From assembly GCF_030867095.1 (NCBI RefSeq), contig NC_081831.1:43771319-43835318 (forward strand): DNA of 64,000 bases, given 5' to 3'. Positions 33,591-45,741 of this stretch are shown here, one piece after another. The notes beneath the pieces were generated by a model. That model ran no database searches. It worked only from the letters and a program-made list of their open reading frames with translations, and had not been told where the DNA came from. How positions within the stretch are numbered: the first letter of the stretch is position 1; each line of letters opens with the position of its first letter. Source of the DNA: Alligator mississippiensis. Its lineage: Eukaryota > Chordata > Crocodylia > Alligatoridae. The translations under genes were made by a program, and so were the position numbers.

Positions 33591-34929
33591 CCATGAGAAA
33601 CAAAACCTGGATACCTGTTTATGACATGTTGCTCTTTGGAAATTTCAAACATGTCAGTATTTTTCATCAAAACAAAAGATTTCAATATTCTCAAATAAAA
33701 ACATTTTGCTTTTTGACCAAATGCCTTTTTTTTTTGGTAAATTCATTATTAAACTGAATTTTTCATCTTGGGACATTTTTTTTTCATGGGGATTGCAGTC
33801 TGGGATATCTCAGAGCACCCATTCCTCTTTATGGGCCACACACATGCCTCTCATGATGTACCATATCACTCTCTGGGGGGAAACTGTTACACCCTAAAGA
33901 ATATAGTCTGCCTAGAGTACACAGACCACAGGGGAGAATGATAGCCTAAACTACATCTCCTTTGAAATCAAGTGCTGTAAGAAGAGGAAAATACAGATTA
34001 ATGTTGAGCTAACTAATGCTATTCTGAGTTAACTGAATGACCTGAAGTATTTCAATTCAGGCCAAAGTGACCTGAAAAACAATAATTAGCTTCTGTTTTT
34101 CCAATGGAACAGTAAACGTTTTCCTCAAGAAATCAACATTTTACTGCAGAAAATTTCAATTTTGTATAAACTGTATTTCCACTGAAAAACCATCCGGAGG
34201 TAATGATCCCAATCAGTTCTACAGCAGTCTGATTTGTGATCCAGACTAAAATTGGGAGATGGAGAGGGAAGCATGACACTAGCAAAAATATGTGAAACAA
34301 AGTTCCCTAAACTTTCTAAGAACCCAGGAGAAAAAGCATTTAGGTTCTATTAGCAGTGCCAGTTCAGGTCAGCTCTAATTTTATCTAAGCTAATGCTAAG
34401 ATAATAGGAGACAAGAAGCATACTCGAGAACTTGGCAGGTGTTTGAAATTGGAACCTAGGTCTGGATTCAAATTGTATAGTTAGTTTCTTCTTTCTATAA
34501 TGGATCTGAATTCATTCAAGTAATCCATCAGCATCCACAGTTCTGAATCCTAAAACATAAATATTTGAAATTGAGATACAAATTTTATGTCTTGAATCCT
34601 TCTATTCCTCGCAGAACCACACGATTATGAAAATTCAGCACCTCCCCACTCTCTCTCAGGAAGAATAAACATTGGAAACTAAGAACTGCCTGAGTAAAAA
34701 CTCAAAAGTGATGCTTTCAATTTGTTAGTTATGGTGACCAATTGACGGTGAAACAGACTTGAGACATTAAAAGTAAATCAGCCAGTTATTACATTAAAGA
34801 AAATAATGGTCTTGTCTATGGAAACCTTTAAAAGAAAGATTGCTGTCTAAATACAACCATATCGTTATAATAGTGAAAAAACCAACACAATATAACATGT
34901 GCATGTTATCCAACCTAACGCTCCTCCGC
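33591..34929. other. AT-rich sequence, no feature recognised
   Basis: T-rich tracts near 33725 and 33776. Nothing else identified. Confidence 0.4.
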
Positions 34930-35310
34930 CCCGAAAAAAACCATGACTGAGAATAAAATGCTGGCTCCACTAATTGGCAAGGAGGGGCAGAGGGAGCCAG
35001 CAGTCCTTATGGCACTGTAGCCCTCTGGGGAAGAAAAGGGGGGGACAGTATGAAGGGGAGCCCAAGATATAATATGGCCCTGCCCCTTGCTGCTGATTGG
35101 ATGAGGGCTGATTTTTCAGAGGGCTGAATATTTACTGCCTGGGGCCATGTGCATATACATGCATGTGACACCCCCTGCCTGACTGCCCTTCTCCCTCTCC
35201 CTCCCAACTCCCTGTAGGCTGGAACTGTGCCATCCTGCAGGGAGCTCATTGCAAAACTGCAAAATTCATGGGTTTCTCCAGTAAAAGGAGAAATCCACGT
35301 TTCTATATAG
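34930..35310. repeat. Repeat X copy 1 followed by repeat Y copy 2
   Basis: X (34940-35090) contains 'aataaaatgctggctcca', 'ttatggcactgtagccct', 'gtatgaaggggagccca' and 'atataatatggccctgcccc'; it recurs at 35440-35580. Y copy 2 (35136-35310) matches 33376-33590. X and Y abut here, suggesting they are parts of one larger interspersed element. Confidence 0.65.
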
Positions 35311-35785
35311 TAAGGCCCCTATATAGCTAAAGATCTACCAAAGCCATGATTTTGTGGAAATTGCAAAACCTGGCTTTGCTAGCAAAATTTGGCAATGCAT
35401 GTGAAATCCATTAATGCCCCCCCCCCCCTCCAAAAAAAAAAAAGCATGACTGAAAATAAAATGCTGGCTCCCCAGAGGGAGCCAGCAGGTCTTATGGCAC
35501 TGTAGCCCTTTGGGGAAGAAAAGAGAAGGGGGGTGCAGTATGAAGGGGAGCCCAACATATAATATGGCCCTGCCCCTTTCCATCAATTGGCAAGGAGGGG
35601 CAGGGCTGCATGATGGACAGCCCTTGCAACCAATCAGCACCAAGAGGTGGGGTCACTGGGTCCCTTTGGCCAATCAGAGGCATGGGGAGAGTGCCATCAT
35701 AATGAACCCATGAAAATGGCAGTTGGCCCACAATCTTCCCGTGAAATTGGCCAGCGACCTCCTTGAGCTGGGTAGACCCTTATAT
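35309..35785. mobile_element. Probable non-autonomous DNA transposon containing repeat X copy 2
   Basis: The left side reads 'ctatatagctaaagatctacc' (21 nt, so given here as ctatatagct then aaagatctacc) and the reverse complement of the right side reads 'atataagggtctaccc', an imperfect inverted match. Inside lies X copy 2 with a perfect 10-bp hairpin at 35463-35486 (arms gctggctccc and gggagccagc, 4-nt loop). Copy 1 at 34960 has extra sequence between the same arms. Ends are tentative. Confidence 0.4.
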
Positions 35786-35831
35786 ATAGCACATCAGTTT
35801 TGGCACCTAGAATCGGTAGTCACTGGGCATG

Positions 35832-36070
35832 TTTTCATGTGCATTAATGTGCTGTTATTGCACATTAAGTTCAGTACCTCTAATATGAGGTACTAAATAA
35901 ATGTGCAATAACTAGTGCTACTCTGCAGTAGCACTGGAGCATGGTCTTTTCATGACGCTCAATACAGAGTAGACTAATTCTACTGCGCATTAGTACAGTT
36001 TTTGCTGTGATACACTAATGAGCAGTACAATTAGTTTACTGTTCAATAAATGTCTCGTGTAGATGGGCCC
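35832..36070. mobile_element. Short hAT-like MITE
   Basis: The left end 'gggcatgttttcatgtgc' faces a right end whose reverse complement is 'gggcccatctacacgagac'. The right 40 bp ('cagtaaactaattgtactg' in reverse) resemble the ends of copy B at 15650-15713. No clear duplication. Confidence 0.45.
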
Positions 36071-36188
36071 ACTAAAAATGTATGTTAGGGTGCCTAATTT
36101 TCATATGAGTGAAATCTAGTACTTCCATTGTGAGGTACTAGAAAAATGTGCATCAGCCTGTCTTAATACACATTAACTAAAAAGCACA

Positions 36189-36582
36189 GGGCATCTAGAC
36201 ACGAGCGTGGTGGCTGCTCCAACGCATTGGAATTCCAGTGCATTGGAACAGACTCAACTAATTGGCTCTGCTGGAATGTGGCAATTGCTATGCTCAGTGA
36301 ATGAGCTTTAGTTCAAGCACCCCTGCCTCCATTTTCAAATGTAGGGATGCTGTGTGAGGAGTGGTGCTTTAATTTGAGCCGCTGTCAGAGCTGCTCTAAT
36401 TAAAGTGTTACCCCTCTCCACCCCTGGAGCACATGAAAAAGTTCCCACAGTTTTTAAGTGACACTTAATGGTCTTTAGCCTATTTCAATGTGCATTAATG
36501 AAAAACATGCTTTTTAGTGACACTGTAATGCACATTAGTATAGGCTAATGTGCATTAAAGCACACTTGTAGACTTGCTCAGG
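36189..36582. mobile_element. Second short hAT-like MITE
   Basis: The left end 'agggcatctagacacgagc' faces a right end whose reverse complement is 'gagcaagtctacaagtgtgc'. The arms contain repeated 'aatgtgcattaa' text. It lies about 120 bp from the preceding MITE. Ends are approximate. Confidence 0.4.
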
Positions 36583-37013
36583 GAAACAAAAGTTCACATG
36601 TCCATAAGTAAGGCATGTCATGTTATTTTAAAGACCTGGATTAGGGACCAGATCTGTGAGATGCTGAAGCTTGTGGGCACTGGTTGCTGTGCAGGATTGG
36701 ACTCCACGTAAAATTCTAACAGAAAAAAAAAAAATTCTTAAAGAATCCCCTGCCTTTTCTCAAATTATTTAGCACAGATATTGCTGTAATTGTGATATAT
36801 CCCCTTAATTTATCACAATTGCAAAAATACTTGGACCAGATGCCAGCTAATGTAGCCAGCTGATGTATTTGCACTGCTGGCCCTTAGACTATTTGTGTGA
36901 TGTTTCTGGCAGAGCTTGTACACACCTGCAACACAAACCTGATTGAAAACCTTAGTGAGTTCTAGAACAGGCCTTGAAGCCATGGCAAAGCCTGTGGTAC
37001 AAATTCATGCAGA

Positions 37014-37385
37014 ATGATTCCTGAAGCCACCTCATTTTTCAAGGGAAGAAAAACCCAAGCAGGAAAAAAAGTAGGGCAGCACATCTGGGAACAGAACATG
37101 CTGCCCAAAACTGGAACATGGCTGGCTGGAGTCATGCTCTGGCTTCTGCCCAGGCTCCAAGCTACAGGAATGATGAAGCTGCAGCTACCCTGGCCTTCAG
37201 GATCCCAGGTAAGGCTGCTGGGGCCAGCATCTGTGTTGGCCCCAGCATCCCCTACTGCACTTGAGGTAACCTGCTGCGCGCCAGAGGGCATGTGGCACAT
37301 GTGTTCCCTGGGGACAGTCCCGCTGCTGGTTGTCTATAGCGAACCAAATGTCCACGGTCATCTGGACATGGCCAAATATTTCATG
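37014..37385. repeat. Repeat D, related to the left half of copy C (16620-16880)
   Basis: Shared text includes 'ggtaacctgctgcgcg/ggtaacctgccatgca', 'gcatgtggcacatgtgttcc' and 'cgaaccaaatgtccacgg'. The right end has 'catctggacatggcc', whose reverse complement 'ggccatgtccagatg' is a hAT-like terminus. The 155-codon ORF 37014-37481 overlaps it but has no recognisable domain. Confidence 0.5.
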
Positions 37386-37499
37386 TATAACAGAGATAGC
37401 ACAGACGACACCAGTGCAGATTTTCCCACTAATGCACCTAGCCGCCTTCTTGAGGGATCATCTGTAGAGGTGAGAGATTAGTCCTTTATATGCCGCGCA

Positions 37500-40019
37500 T
37501 GCACTCTCCCTCTGCTATGACTGCCAATTAATGCCAGTCACTTGGTGTTTTGTAAAAAGGACACTTATCCATTAAATGGAATTGGACTGACAACTCTGCA
37601 CCTAGGGTTGAACTACTGTCAGACAGTCTCTATGAATCCGGGCATGGTTGAAAGTGGTATTCTAGGGATAACAAGTCCCATATCCCGACACCAATCCCCC
37701 GCTCCAGCCATTTACCCAAGAGGGACTTATATTGGATTGTACCTGGCTGCAAACCAGCAAACATCAACCACTATTTGATTAGGAAAAAGCAAGAATTTGA
37801 TTCTCTTTTCATTTCAATCAGTTTTATGCCAATCTGGTTCCACTTGAAGACAGTTGTTACTAATTTAGACCTACCACAGTCAAAAGGATATGTAGCCTGA
37901 AATGCCTTGGTGGTTGTGCAATTTAAATTCTCTAAATCAAAATTCTAGGACTTACATAGCTTTAATACATCAAGTAAGTCTTCCTACTGTTTCACCTGCA
38001 TAGAAGCACTCTTTACTAAAGAGCGTTAACTATGTGTGACTTTTTAATTTTACAATCTGACCAAACAACAAACAAAAAAATCAACATCTTTGCCAATTAA
38101 TTGATGTGAAGGACAATGAAATGAAAGGAATCAAGTGTGATAGTTCTAGATTTGTTTTTAATTTCAATGCTATTTATCTACTCTCTGCAAAAGAGGCAAT
38201 TCTCAGCATATCATGTCATCCAGAGTGTATGTGTATCTTATCTTCATAAAACAACTTCTTTCTTCAAGCACAAAAAGGAACTACAGAAAAGAAAAGGTGA
38301 CAGATTCAGCACTACAATTATATTTCTCCATGAGCTGCAGTAGAAGATGAATACAGAACTGCTGTTTGTCGCCAAAGATACATTATGGTAGTAGCAAATA
38401 CTTTCACATTTTAGGAAATGTGCTATGCTTTGCTGTTTTTTGTTGAAGTTCAGACACAGGCACAACATTAAAACAAATAGAAGAACAGAGATGAAGTGTA
38501 TGAAACACTGAAAGTTTATGAGGTGCTCAGGGAAACTCATGACTTTGAGGAGCACAAACAGAAGAGGAAAATCAGTTCCAAGTCTCCATGGTTATTTTAC
38601 AATAGAAGCAGGCAGAATTGTTCAAACACTAACATGCTCCAGATACCCTAGGAGCTTCACTAGTCTGGTGCTTCTTAGCTTGTATGACTTTTTGTGAATA
38701 TGTGAGTTTAAGGCTGATTCAATATTTTTTTTCTAATTTTCAAAGTTTGTATGGTTGGATTACAGTGACTGCTTATAATTGGGGGTATCATACTACAATA
38801 CAAGCCTTGGGAAAGCTGGAAAAGGGTATAATCCAAGAGGGAAAGTTTTTCTTGTATTATACTGACTTTTATGCAGAGGAAACATAATAAATAAAGGAAT
38901 GAAAACAGCTATGAACTAGAAGGACATGAAATATGAATAGCTCTTTCTTCTTCTTTCTCACACCACCTACAGCTCTTTTCTTTCTTTACTCAGGAAAAAC
39001 AGTCCTCTAAAAAGCTATGAATATTTTGGGTTTTCCCTAGTTATATGTCATTATTATGGAAAGTGAGAAATGACTGTCAAAGTAAAAAATAAAACCAGAC
39101 GCATTCTAAATCCCCTACAGCCAGCCTCGTTCCACATAGGGACTTTGCTGCTATTATAGCAGGCAAGCAGAATAAATAATTAAAAAAAATTAAAAATGTT
39201 AATAATTAACAATCCCAAAGCACCATCTCTTTTGCACAGAACAGACTCTAAATAACAGCAGGGCTTTCTCTGTTCCAATGAGCCCTTGCCAATGCCCAGA
39301 CCAAGAGAGACTAGGATTTTAGAGCACAACATGCTTATTGTTTTTGATGGGAGAACAGGTCTGAGCCAGGCAAAATCCAGTTAAAAAGAAAAAAAAACAA
39401 CTTGCTGGAATCATCAAAACGTTAAAGTTTGATTTCCAATCTGAAAACTGACTATGCTGAAATTGCACCTCCTTATTGAACAGACCTACTGCCTGGATGG
39501 ATTCAGAGACAAAGCCATATTTGTTCATCTTAGGAACATAAATAAGCATATACTACTTTTTGTTCCCCTTAGCACGGAAAAACAAGTAGGGAAGAGAGAA
39601 CTGGATTCTGGTTTTAACAAAGGAAGGGCCCATTAAAATCTGAAGCTGGCAGGAGTTCTCTGTGAAAACTTTCAAACTGATTGCAGAGCCAAAATTTGTT
39701 GACAGTGACATGAGGCCTCAGTAAAATGCAGCCACCTCTAAGATGGTATAGCTACAGTTCTGCCTTTCCAGAAAAGTGATAGAAAGGAAAATGAATATTC
39801 CTTTAGGCTGAAAGTACAGAAGGGATTTAGGTGAAATACAATGAGGAGATCTGGCCAAGAAAATTGAATTCATAGTGTTATTGATTTTACAAATGAATTC
39901 CTATTCATGTGAGTGGCTTTGAGAGCTGAAAGTCAATTCAGGTGAATGGGGTGGGCAGGAAGGGAGCTCAGGCTCAGATCTGGCAATAAAGGTATTCAGA
40001 TTCTACAACTAGAGTCAGA
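37500..40019. other. AT-rich sequence without genes
   Basis: About 2.5 kb with short chance ORFs. I see no repeat ends or exon-like conservation signal. Confidence 0.45.
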
Positions 40020-40995
40020 TTGTAATTTCCCATGATGCTTACTTGAGCTCTTTGCCTTTTCGAGCCAATGGGATGTCACTGTCTCCTTTCAGGTCGGCAG
40101 CTGGCCCTCCAGTGAGATTCCCTAAAAGGTCCCCAGGGGTTCTCGCCTGTCACATGTTGTTGTTAAGGGAGGAAGTTGCTGGGAGGAAGTTCTCTAATCC
40201 TGCTTTTCCTGGTTTCCTCTTCACTCTCTTGCTTAGGTCTTTGTGTCGGGGCTCCGCCTCCCCTATACCCTGCCTTGTGCTAACCAGAGATGATGTTAGT
40301 CCTTGGCTGAGGCTAAAGCAAAGTCAATCAGCCATGGCCAGGCCTTAGTCCTTATTCAATCTCAGTCCTGGTTCAAAAGGTGCACCATCCTTATTCAGGC
40401 CTCATGTTGGCCTGACTCATTATTGTGTTCACCCTGGGTTGTCTTCCCTCAGGACACTCTCTCTCCTTCCGGGGGCTACTCATGGGTTTAGCATCCTTTC
40501 TTAATTTCTCTCTCTACAGGCTTATCACTCTCCCAGTCTCTGTCAGCTTTATCCAGGATCCAAGGTTTTGAGAGAGGTATGTATCCTGGCTCCTCCAAGA
40601 CAGCCTTAGCTGGGCATCCCAACTCAGGATTGCACCACTTGCCTCTTCCAGGGCATTCATTTGCTTCCTGATGCTCTGTGCTCTCAGGGGGCCTCACTTC
40701 TGGTCCTCCTTGAATGTGGGTTGGTGGGGATTGTATCCTTCTCTCCAAGGGGTGGCTGACAAACCTATGTTGGCACGCATCTACAAAATGTGCACACCGG
40801 TGTGGAGGAGTGTGGCTGATATCCAGCAGTTTTCCACTGCTGCTGCTTTTCTCCCCACTTCTGCCTCAGTGAGGCTTATCTTCTGGTGGTGGCATCTCTG
40901 CTGCTGCATCTTTGATCTTCAGTGACATTTTGCGGCCATTGCTTCTCTCTCTGCTCCAGCTTCAGAGGTAAGTTTTGGTTCATGGTGGTTTCCCC
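40020..40995. repeat. GC-rich unclassified interspersed repeat (probable)
   Basis: A sharp GC-rich block with polypyrimidine stretches, ending near 'cttcagaggtaagttttgg'. It differs strongly in composition from its AT-rich flanks, as transposon insertions here do. I could not define termini, target duplication or a domain; ORFs on either strand (for example minus 40488-40748) are not recognised. Confidence 0.35.
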
Positions 40996-41969
40996 ACCAC
41001 ACAGATTTTCAAAATAACTGCTGCAACAGCACCATCATTTCACCTATAGGTCATTTTTCAAATGACTCAGCACAGAACATGCAGAACTCCTTAAAAACCT
41101 GGACTCTTTCTGAACAGCCAAGGCCTCCTGACCACAAATGATTAAGAGGAGCTTGATTTTTATGTTCATCTTCACATTTTAGTGTAACCTTAATTCAAGC
41201 AGAATCCTCATTGGCTAGGAGTTTGTATAGCTAAAGATAATTATTTGAGCCACAACATTTTTAATGACAATGATGAAACCTCGCTTGTTCCCAGGAAAAT
41301 GTCAACATTGAAACAACAAAAAACAGGAGGAAAAAAAAAATAATCATAATAGAATTTAGGGCTTTGATATTCCTCTTTTTTTTTAAAAGCCAGTAATGTC
41401 AGATATATTTTGTGGTGTATCAGTGCTTGTTGAAGCCTTAATGTTTTCAGCTTGGGAATGTAGCTAGATTGTGCTGCACTAGAGCAGAAGGCTTTGCCAC
41501 TTGAGACTATAGACTAGACATAGCTCATTTTTAAAAGCATTTGATCTGTACAATAAATGTTCACTATATGTAACCCCAATTACCCCCTCTTGATTCTGCA
41601 TTTCAGGGGATTTTCTTGGAATTTAACAAATTCTTCTCAAAACTTTCTCTTTTTAACAAGCTTTAAAGCCTTTACACCTGCACTACAGGCACCATTTTTC
41701 TGGTTGTGGAGAATTCAGGAAGAGGAAGTCCTCCTTTTCCTCCTCAGAAACTGAGCACTGCATCTTATGGATGCTGCAGTTTAAAAAATGGAATATTTGG
41801 ACCAAAGGAATCAAACCCAAGTCTTTGTTCCTTTTCTAAGGGCATTTCAGTACAAGTCTGACTACCAAGAACTAAGGTGTGGATGCCTGGATTCATAAAA
41901 CTGTTTAAGTAGCTCAGAGTGATTTCAGTAAGAGCTAGGTGCCTAAATTGGAGTGAGTTACACACCTTT
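40996..41969. other. AT-rich sequence; possible old repeat at 41885-41960
   Basis: The end portion ('cctggattcataaaactg', 'gctaggtgcctaaattgg') resembles a common sauropsid interspersed repeat but is too short to classify. Confidence 0.3.
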
Positions 41970-42720
41970 GTTATCTAGGTTGAAGTTTTGTCCTTGCATC
42001 CACCTGGCTTCAAATGCCCGCTCATGTGAGGCCTTGGCCGGTGCTATGAAGGGCGCACTCTCTCTGGGTTTGTGGGTACCTTGAGGTGGGCTTTGGTTGT
42101 CCCTCTGGCCTCCCCCAAACTCAACCGCCATGTCTTTGAATGTTACTTCAGTGTGGGGGATACCCTTGAAGGTCCCGTCAGGGATGACCACTCCACTCGT
42201 GGGATGTTTGTGGGGCTCTACGTCCTTTACACCCAAACCTTATGCCAACCTCTGGTCGGGCACGAGGTCTTAACATGGCCTCCTCCCTTCAGTGGATGTT
42301 CCTTGTGCCTAATTGTGTTCCTCTCTCCTCCTTGGGGCAGGACCTTTGGTTATTTCCAGCCCTATGCCCGAGGCCCCTTTGAGCCTGTTGGCTCTATTCC
42401 TGGGGTTGGCATAGCAGGGGTAAAGAAACGAAATGAAAAAAAGGGAAAAAAAAAGAGAACCCCAAAAAGGTCTTCCCATCCGGTGTCCTACTGGCTCTTT
42501 CTTCCTGCACTCCTGCCTATGCTTCGCAGTACTCCCCTGACGCTGGTTCTGAGTGGTATCTCTCTCCTTTTTGCTCCCAGCCCAGCTCCCTGACCTGGTA
42601 CCTGGGAGTGCTCAGGTGGAAAACCTTCTGCTTCCCTGAGATAGGTCTCAACCTGTTCTTCTATGAACCAGGGGGGCTCTTCTCATCCTTCCAACCTTGC
42701 TTCCCCTGCAGGGTAAGTGG
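41970..42720. repeat. Second GC-rich unclassified repeat (probable)
   Basis: A GC-rich, pyrimidine-rich block similar in style to 40020-40995, with an A-rich island at 42425-42460 and a 'ttcccctgcagggtaagtgg' end. ORFs 42072-42593 and minus 41958-42236 show no known domain. It may belong to an LTR or leader of a retroelement, unproven. Confidence 0.35.
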
Positions 42721-43615
42721 TTTTTTTGTGCTCTCTTTTTTATTTCACTATTCTTTTCCACGCTGCACTTCTCAGGCAGGGCTTCCCGATCCCTCTTCTC
42801 TGTTACACCAGGACAGTCCTATAATTCCTGCTTGTTCATCCTATACAACTCAAAAGTTGCATAGGAAAGTAGAATGGGAACCTTCATTATTTTTAGTTGC
42901 TTCATTACACTTTCATGATTCTGGACATTGCGTTTTAAATCTGTCACCTCCACTTAAAAATGCAAGTAGGATGATATTAAAATTCTAATCTCCCAACCAA
43001 TAATTAATACTGTTTTATGATATATTCAGTGGGTGAAGGTGATTCTACAAATTACATTCTTTCTCTGAGTTAGTACCAATAATCACATGCAGAGTCAGGG
43101 GGCATTGTAATGCTGAATGCTCTGTCGTTTAGGTGAGGCATATAACCTAGTCCCTGACTGCTCATGGTCATTAAAAGAGCCTCCAAATTACTTTTAGAAA
43201 TCAGGTTGTTAATGCTGATATCCTGGCCAAATTCCAATTTAAGCAATGACGTTTTATCTCCTTGTGATTCACCTCATACATTCAGTTGGATAAGTTATGC
43301 TATGCTCCTTTTGAGACCAGTTGTATTTTGCCAGTGATCAGCTGTTGTGCTTTTACTTCACCCAACAACACACTGCATTTCAGAAGTTGGGTGGGAAAGC
43401 CTTGTGTAGTCTGAATTGCACTGAATCCCTGAAAATAAAGAGTACAGGGAATATATTATATTATCTCATTTATTATACAGATGTGCAAATGTGTAGTGCT
43501 GCTGTATAGAAATTCTGATATTATTAATATATGTGTATCTATCCATACTATGAGTCAATGGAACGGGAAATTTCTTATACCTTGGAATTTCCTGTTTCTC
43601 AGTGCCATCTCTCAC
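42721..43615. other. AT-rich sequence, no feature recognised
   Basis: Short chance ORFs only. Confidence 0.4.
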
Positions 43616-44330
43616 AGAAGGTGAAAAAATTGACAAAGAAATCAAACCTTGCCTCAAATGTGCGATTGCAGCCTTCAGACACCCAAGGAAATGAGTATTC
43701 AAAGATCATGATATCAGATTCAAAACTGAGCTCATGGTTTATCAAGCACTTGTGATCCCCACTTTACTGTATGGTGTGGAAACATGGACAACATACAGGA
43801 GATACTTCAAATCTTTGGAGAAGTACCATGAACACTACCTGCAGAAGAGCCTTTGAATCCAGTAGAAAGATAGGTGCACCAACGTTAGCGTCCTCTCACA
43901 AACAAACACCATGAGCATCAAGACAATGATTATCTGACATCAAATTTGTTGGGTCAGCCACATCATCTGGATGTCTGACTCCAGACTCCCAAAGCAAGTT
44001 TTATTCTTCCAGCTCAGTCAAGGCGTACACTGAAGAGGAGGGCAAAGAAAGCACTTTGAGGATGTCCTCAAGGCCAACTTGAAAAAATGCAACATTGACA
44101 TCAAATCATGGAAAACTGTCACCCAGGACCACCTCAAATGAAGAAAGAGTCTGCTGAAAGGACCTCTTATGACAACAATGAGAGATGGAAAAGTGGGGAT
44201 GGCAGAAACAGCATATCAAGAATAAAAAGTCCAGCGCCACCCACCCAGCCAAGAAACACATGCCTGAGTTGCAATGGAACCGGTCAATCCAGGACTGGAC
44301 TTGTCAGCCATCTTTAAGACCCACAGGTAA
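43616..44330 (+). pseudogene. Degenerate non-LTR retrotransposon tail, copy 1, with zinc-finger remnant
   Basis: The plus strand encodes, with stops and shifts, KTELMVYQALVIPTLLYGVE and TWTTYRR, then SHIIWMSDSRLPKQVLF, then GGQRKHFEDVLKANLKKCNI, and finally CLSCNGTGQSRTGLVSHL. This order (LLYG.ETWT, basic GGQ..RF.D.LK..LKKC block, C-terminal Cys2His2 finger) is that of the C-terminal part of a non-LTR retrotransposon ORF2 known in vertebrates. A +1 shift separates the finger's first His from KTH. No RT palm is present. A paralogous copy lies at 48170-48835. Confidence 0.7.
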
Positions 44331-45741
44331 GGCAATCACAGAAAACAATCATCTTTGACTGTGAGGGATTGCCAATGATGTTGACTATGACTCAATATGA
44401 TAAGAAGTCTTATGTGTAAAGGGCCTGACTGAATTAATTTACTAACAAAATAATTGTGATTATGTAGGCCAGGAATTTTTGCTGAGCATAAAACACAGGT
44501 CAAAAACATTAATCTTTATGGATGCCTAAACTTTGGAAATAGGCAGACAAGTTGGAAAAGCATACCCTAAATTTCTCCAGCTCTCAGACACTCCAGAAAC
44601 ATTTAGCAAGTCACTAAACATATAGAAGTACTTTTAAGTGTCTTATAAGACACCTTACTTCTTAATATGAAAAACCAAAAACAAACAAACAAAAAACCTC
44701 AAACTTCCCCCCAAATGAGTTTATCCAGAAGCCAATTTAATTAAGGATATTTTAAAAAATTCACCACACACCTTTTTTTGCAGGAGCTTTAAAAATAAAA
44801 CAACTAGCAGTTTTGAGGGTATGGTTTTAGGCCACAGCCCTCTTTTCCTTCAAAACATATGACCAAATCACCATAACATTTTAAAGCATCATTACTAATA
44901 AACTGACATGATCTGGGATTATTTTGTAGTGAACAGTCATTGAAAAGAAGCCAATTTCTCTCTGTAGATAATGCATTCAACAAGGCTGTCCCAAAAAGAA
45001 AACCAAACAGGGAACAGCTGTGAACAACTGACATCTCTGGAAGCCTCCTGCCTTCTGTATGCTTCAATCTGGATGCATTTGGATGAAGTCTAACCCTCTT
45101 AACTAAAAAAAACCCTTCCTTTCCAATATGTAAGAAGCAAGGATTTTTGTTGGTATTCTTTACTGGGTCAGCTACATGGTTGGGATATACTTAGACATGC
45201 TTTTGAATGCAATGCATTTTTCTTTAGGTCTGGGGAAAAAGCAGACACAGCAAAAATTAAACCAGTTTGCAGGGCTGTGGAATTGGAGGAGAGAGAAATT
45301 CCCAGGGATAGAAGACAAGCAAACCACAAAAGAAAGGATAGCTTGATTAGTAAATGATTAAGGCTTTTAAAAAACGAAGAGAGTCGTTACCATTTGCAGT
45401 ACGAAGAAAGATTATCACCAATAGGGTAGATTATATTATCCTATGATGTCAATATTGGTATTCAGGCCTTGATTCTTAGTGTCCAGTCAGTTTATGATTT
45501 TTTGATCCTATGACATGTTCAGCAACACAGGTGATGCCTGCAACTTAGCACCAATCCGAATAAGGCATTCATTCCAATTTGGTAACCATTTCTATAGCAG
45601 GGTGGGGAAAGGAAGACAGGGAGCAGCAGATTTTCTAGAGATGTTCGCTGTGCACCATTAAAATTCTGGCCAAAAAACATGCACTGTCCCACAGAAACTA
45701 ATCAGACATATCATAGTGTAGGCAGGTGAATCATGAATGTG
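44331..45741. other. AT-rich sequence, no feature recognised
   Basis: Includes A-rich runs near 44670-44700. No coding or repeat structure identified. Confidence 0.4.

Noticed and set aside
33041..33757. 238-codon plus-strand ORF
   Set aside because: Driven by GC-rich, CCAGCCCC-like simple sequence; opposite-strand ORFs of similar length overlap it, no domain is recognisable, and its second half runs into repeat Y.
42072..42593. 173-codon ORF as a possible host exon
   Set aside because: Poly-lysine from an A-rich island and a hydrophobic end from pyrimidine tracts; surrounding block looks like a repeat.
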